Below are positions 63,597 to 64,000 of a stretch of DNA of 64,000 nt, one piece after another (positions within the stretch are counted from its first letter, which is position 1; each line of letters begins with the position of its first letter). This DNA comes from Hoplostethus atlanticus (lineage: Eukaryota > Chordata > Actinopteri > Trachichthyiformes > Trachichthyidae): contig JAXDDX010000178.1 in assembly GCA_034670405.1 (NCBI GenBank), forward strand, positions 682,001-746,000. Direction: 5' to 3'. The notes below the pieces were generated by a model. That model did no database searches. It saw nothing but the letters and a program-made list of their open reading frames with translations, and was not told the origin of the DNA. Both the position numbers and the translations under genes were made by a program.

Positions 63597-63650
63597 GTAT
63601 CAATTTCAATTTGCTTTATTGGCATGACAAGACAATATCCTGCCAGTCAT
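63597..63650. repeat. possible fish repeat fragment
   Basis: The phrase 'caatttgctttattggcatg' followed by 'acaagaca' resembles a short fish retroelement fragment often seen in genomic DNA. Recognised from memory only. Confidence 0.3.
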
Positions 63651-64000
63651 GCAGTGATGATTAATCCATACCGACGGTAGGTATGAAGGAAGCCTGGAAC
63701 CTTTCATTTTATAGTGAATTGAATTATTGACAATAATATGTTTTGGTTATTTTCACTAGACAAGATATGTTATATATGTAATACTAATACTATAATATAA
63801 TCTAAAGGAAATTTCTCCTTTCTCAAATGTATCACAACAATGGTGCATCTTTCTACTTAGAGAGTTGTTTTGTTTACCTATATTCAAGAGAGCATGCTAG
63901 AGAGTGGTGCCGCGATAGACCTTGTGCTTGTAGCAAGCTGAAAGGATGTGGGCGGGAACAAAAAAAAGCCTTCAAATGACACGTGAGATTCATCAATGAC
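63651..64000. other. intergenic stretch to window end
   Basis: AT-rich DNA, nothing recognised. Confidence 0.5.

Overview
The window looks like vertebrate nuclear DNA, most likely from a teleost fish. It has one intron-interrupted animal gene, long CA/TG and GA microsatellites, fish-type LINE 3' ends with short tandem tails, a tRNA-derived SINE, pogo-like and hAT DNA transposons, and a Ty3/gypsy relic. There is no operon structure and no dense coding. I could not identify the species.

The only host gene I can support is asic2 (acid-sensing ion channel 2) on the minus strand. One large coding exon at 31551-32243 encodes the ASIC2b-type N-terminus, the first membrane helix and the start of the extracellular domain. 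It ends at a consensus splice donor (GTAAGT at 31545-31550). No later ASIC exon lies at lower coordinates, so 1-31550 is inferred to be part of a very long first intron. 32244 upward would be 5' flank or 5' UTR.

Layout. 1-31.5 kb: intron, rich in microsatellites and poor in large transposons, holding short mobile pieces: a TTAGGG-like fish repeat near 1.7 kb, a small inverted-repeat element at 4.1-4.5 kb, a LINE 3' end at 5.0-5.4 kb, a fish repeat at 9.7 kb, a fold-back element at 20.8-21.0 kb and a perfect 33-bp inverted repeat at 29.4 kb. 31.5-32.3 kb: the asic2 exon. 32.3-39.5 kb: upstream flank with a long pyrimidine-rich tract and a full CRE palindrome. 39.5-43.8 kb: a 4.2-kb pogo/Tigger-like transposon with perfect terminal inverted repeats and a decayed transposase. 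43.8-64 kb: transposon-rich DNA with two more LINE 3' ends (49.4-50.5 and 55.7-56.1 kb), a SINE abutting an hAT transposase relic (53.2-54.2 kb) and an internally deleted, partly duplicated gypsy-type element (58.6-60.2 kb).

The genes do not work as a system. One ion-channel gene is surrounded by independent, inactivated mobile elements. I found no convincing undescribed biological system. The points most worth a second look are the pogo-like element with its repeated subterminal motif and intact C-terminal module, the two inverted-repeat structures, and the choice of asic2 start codon.
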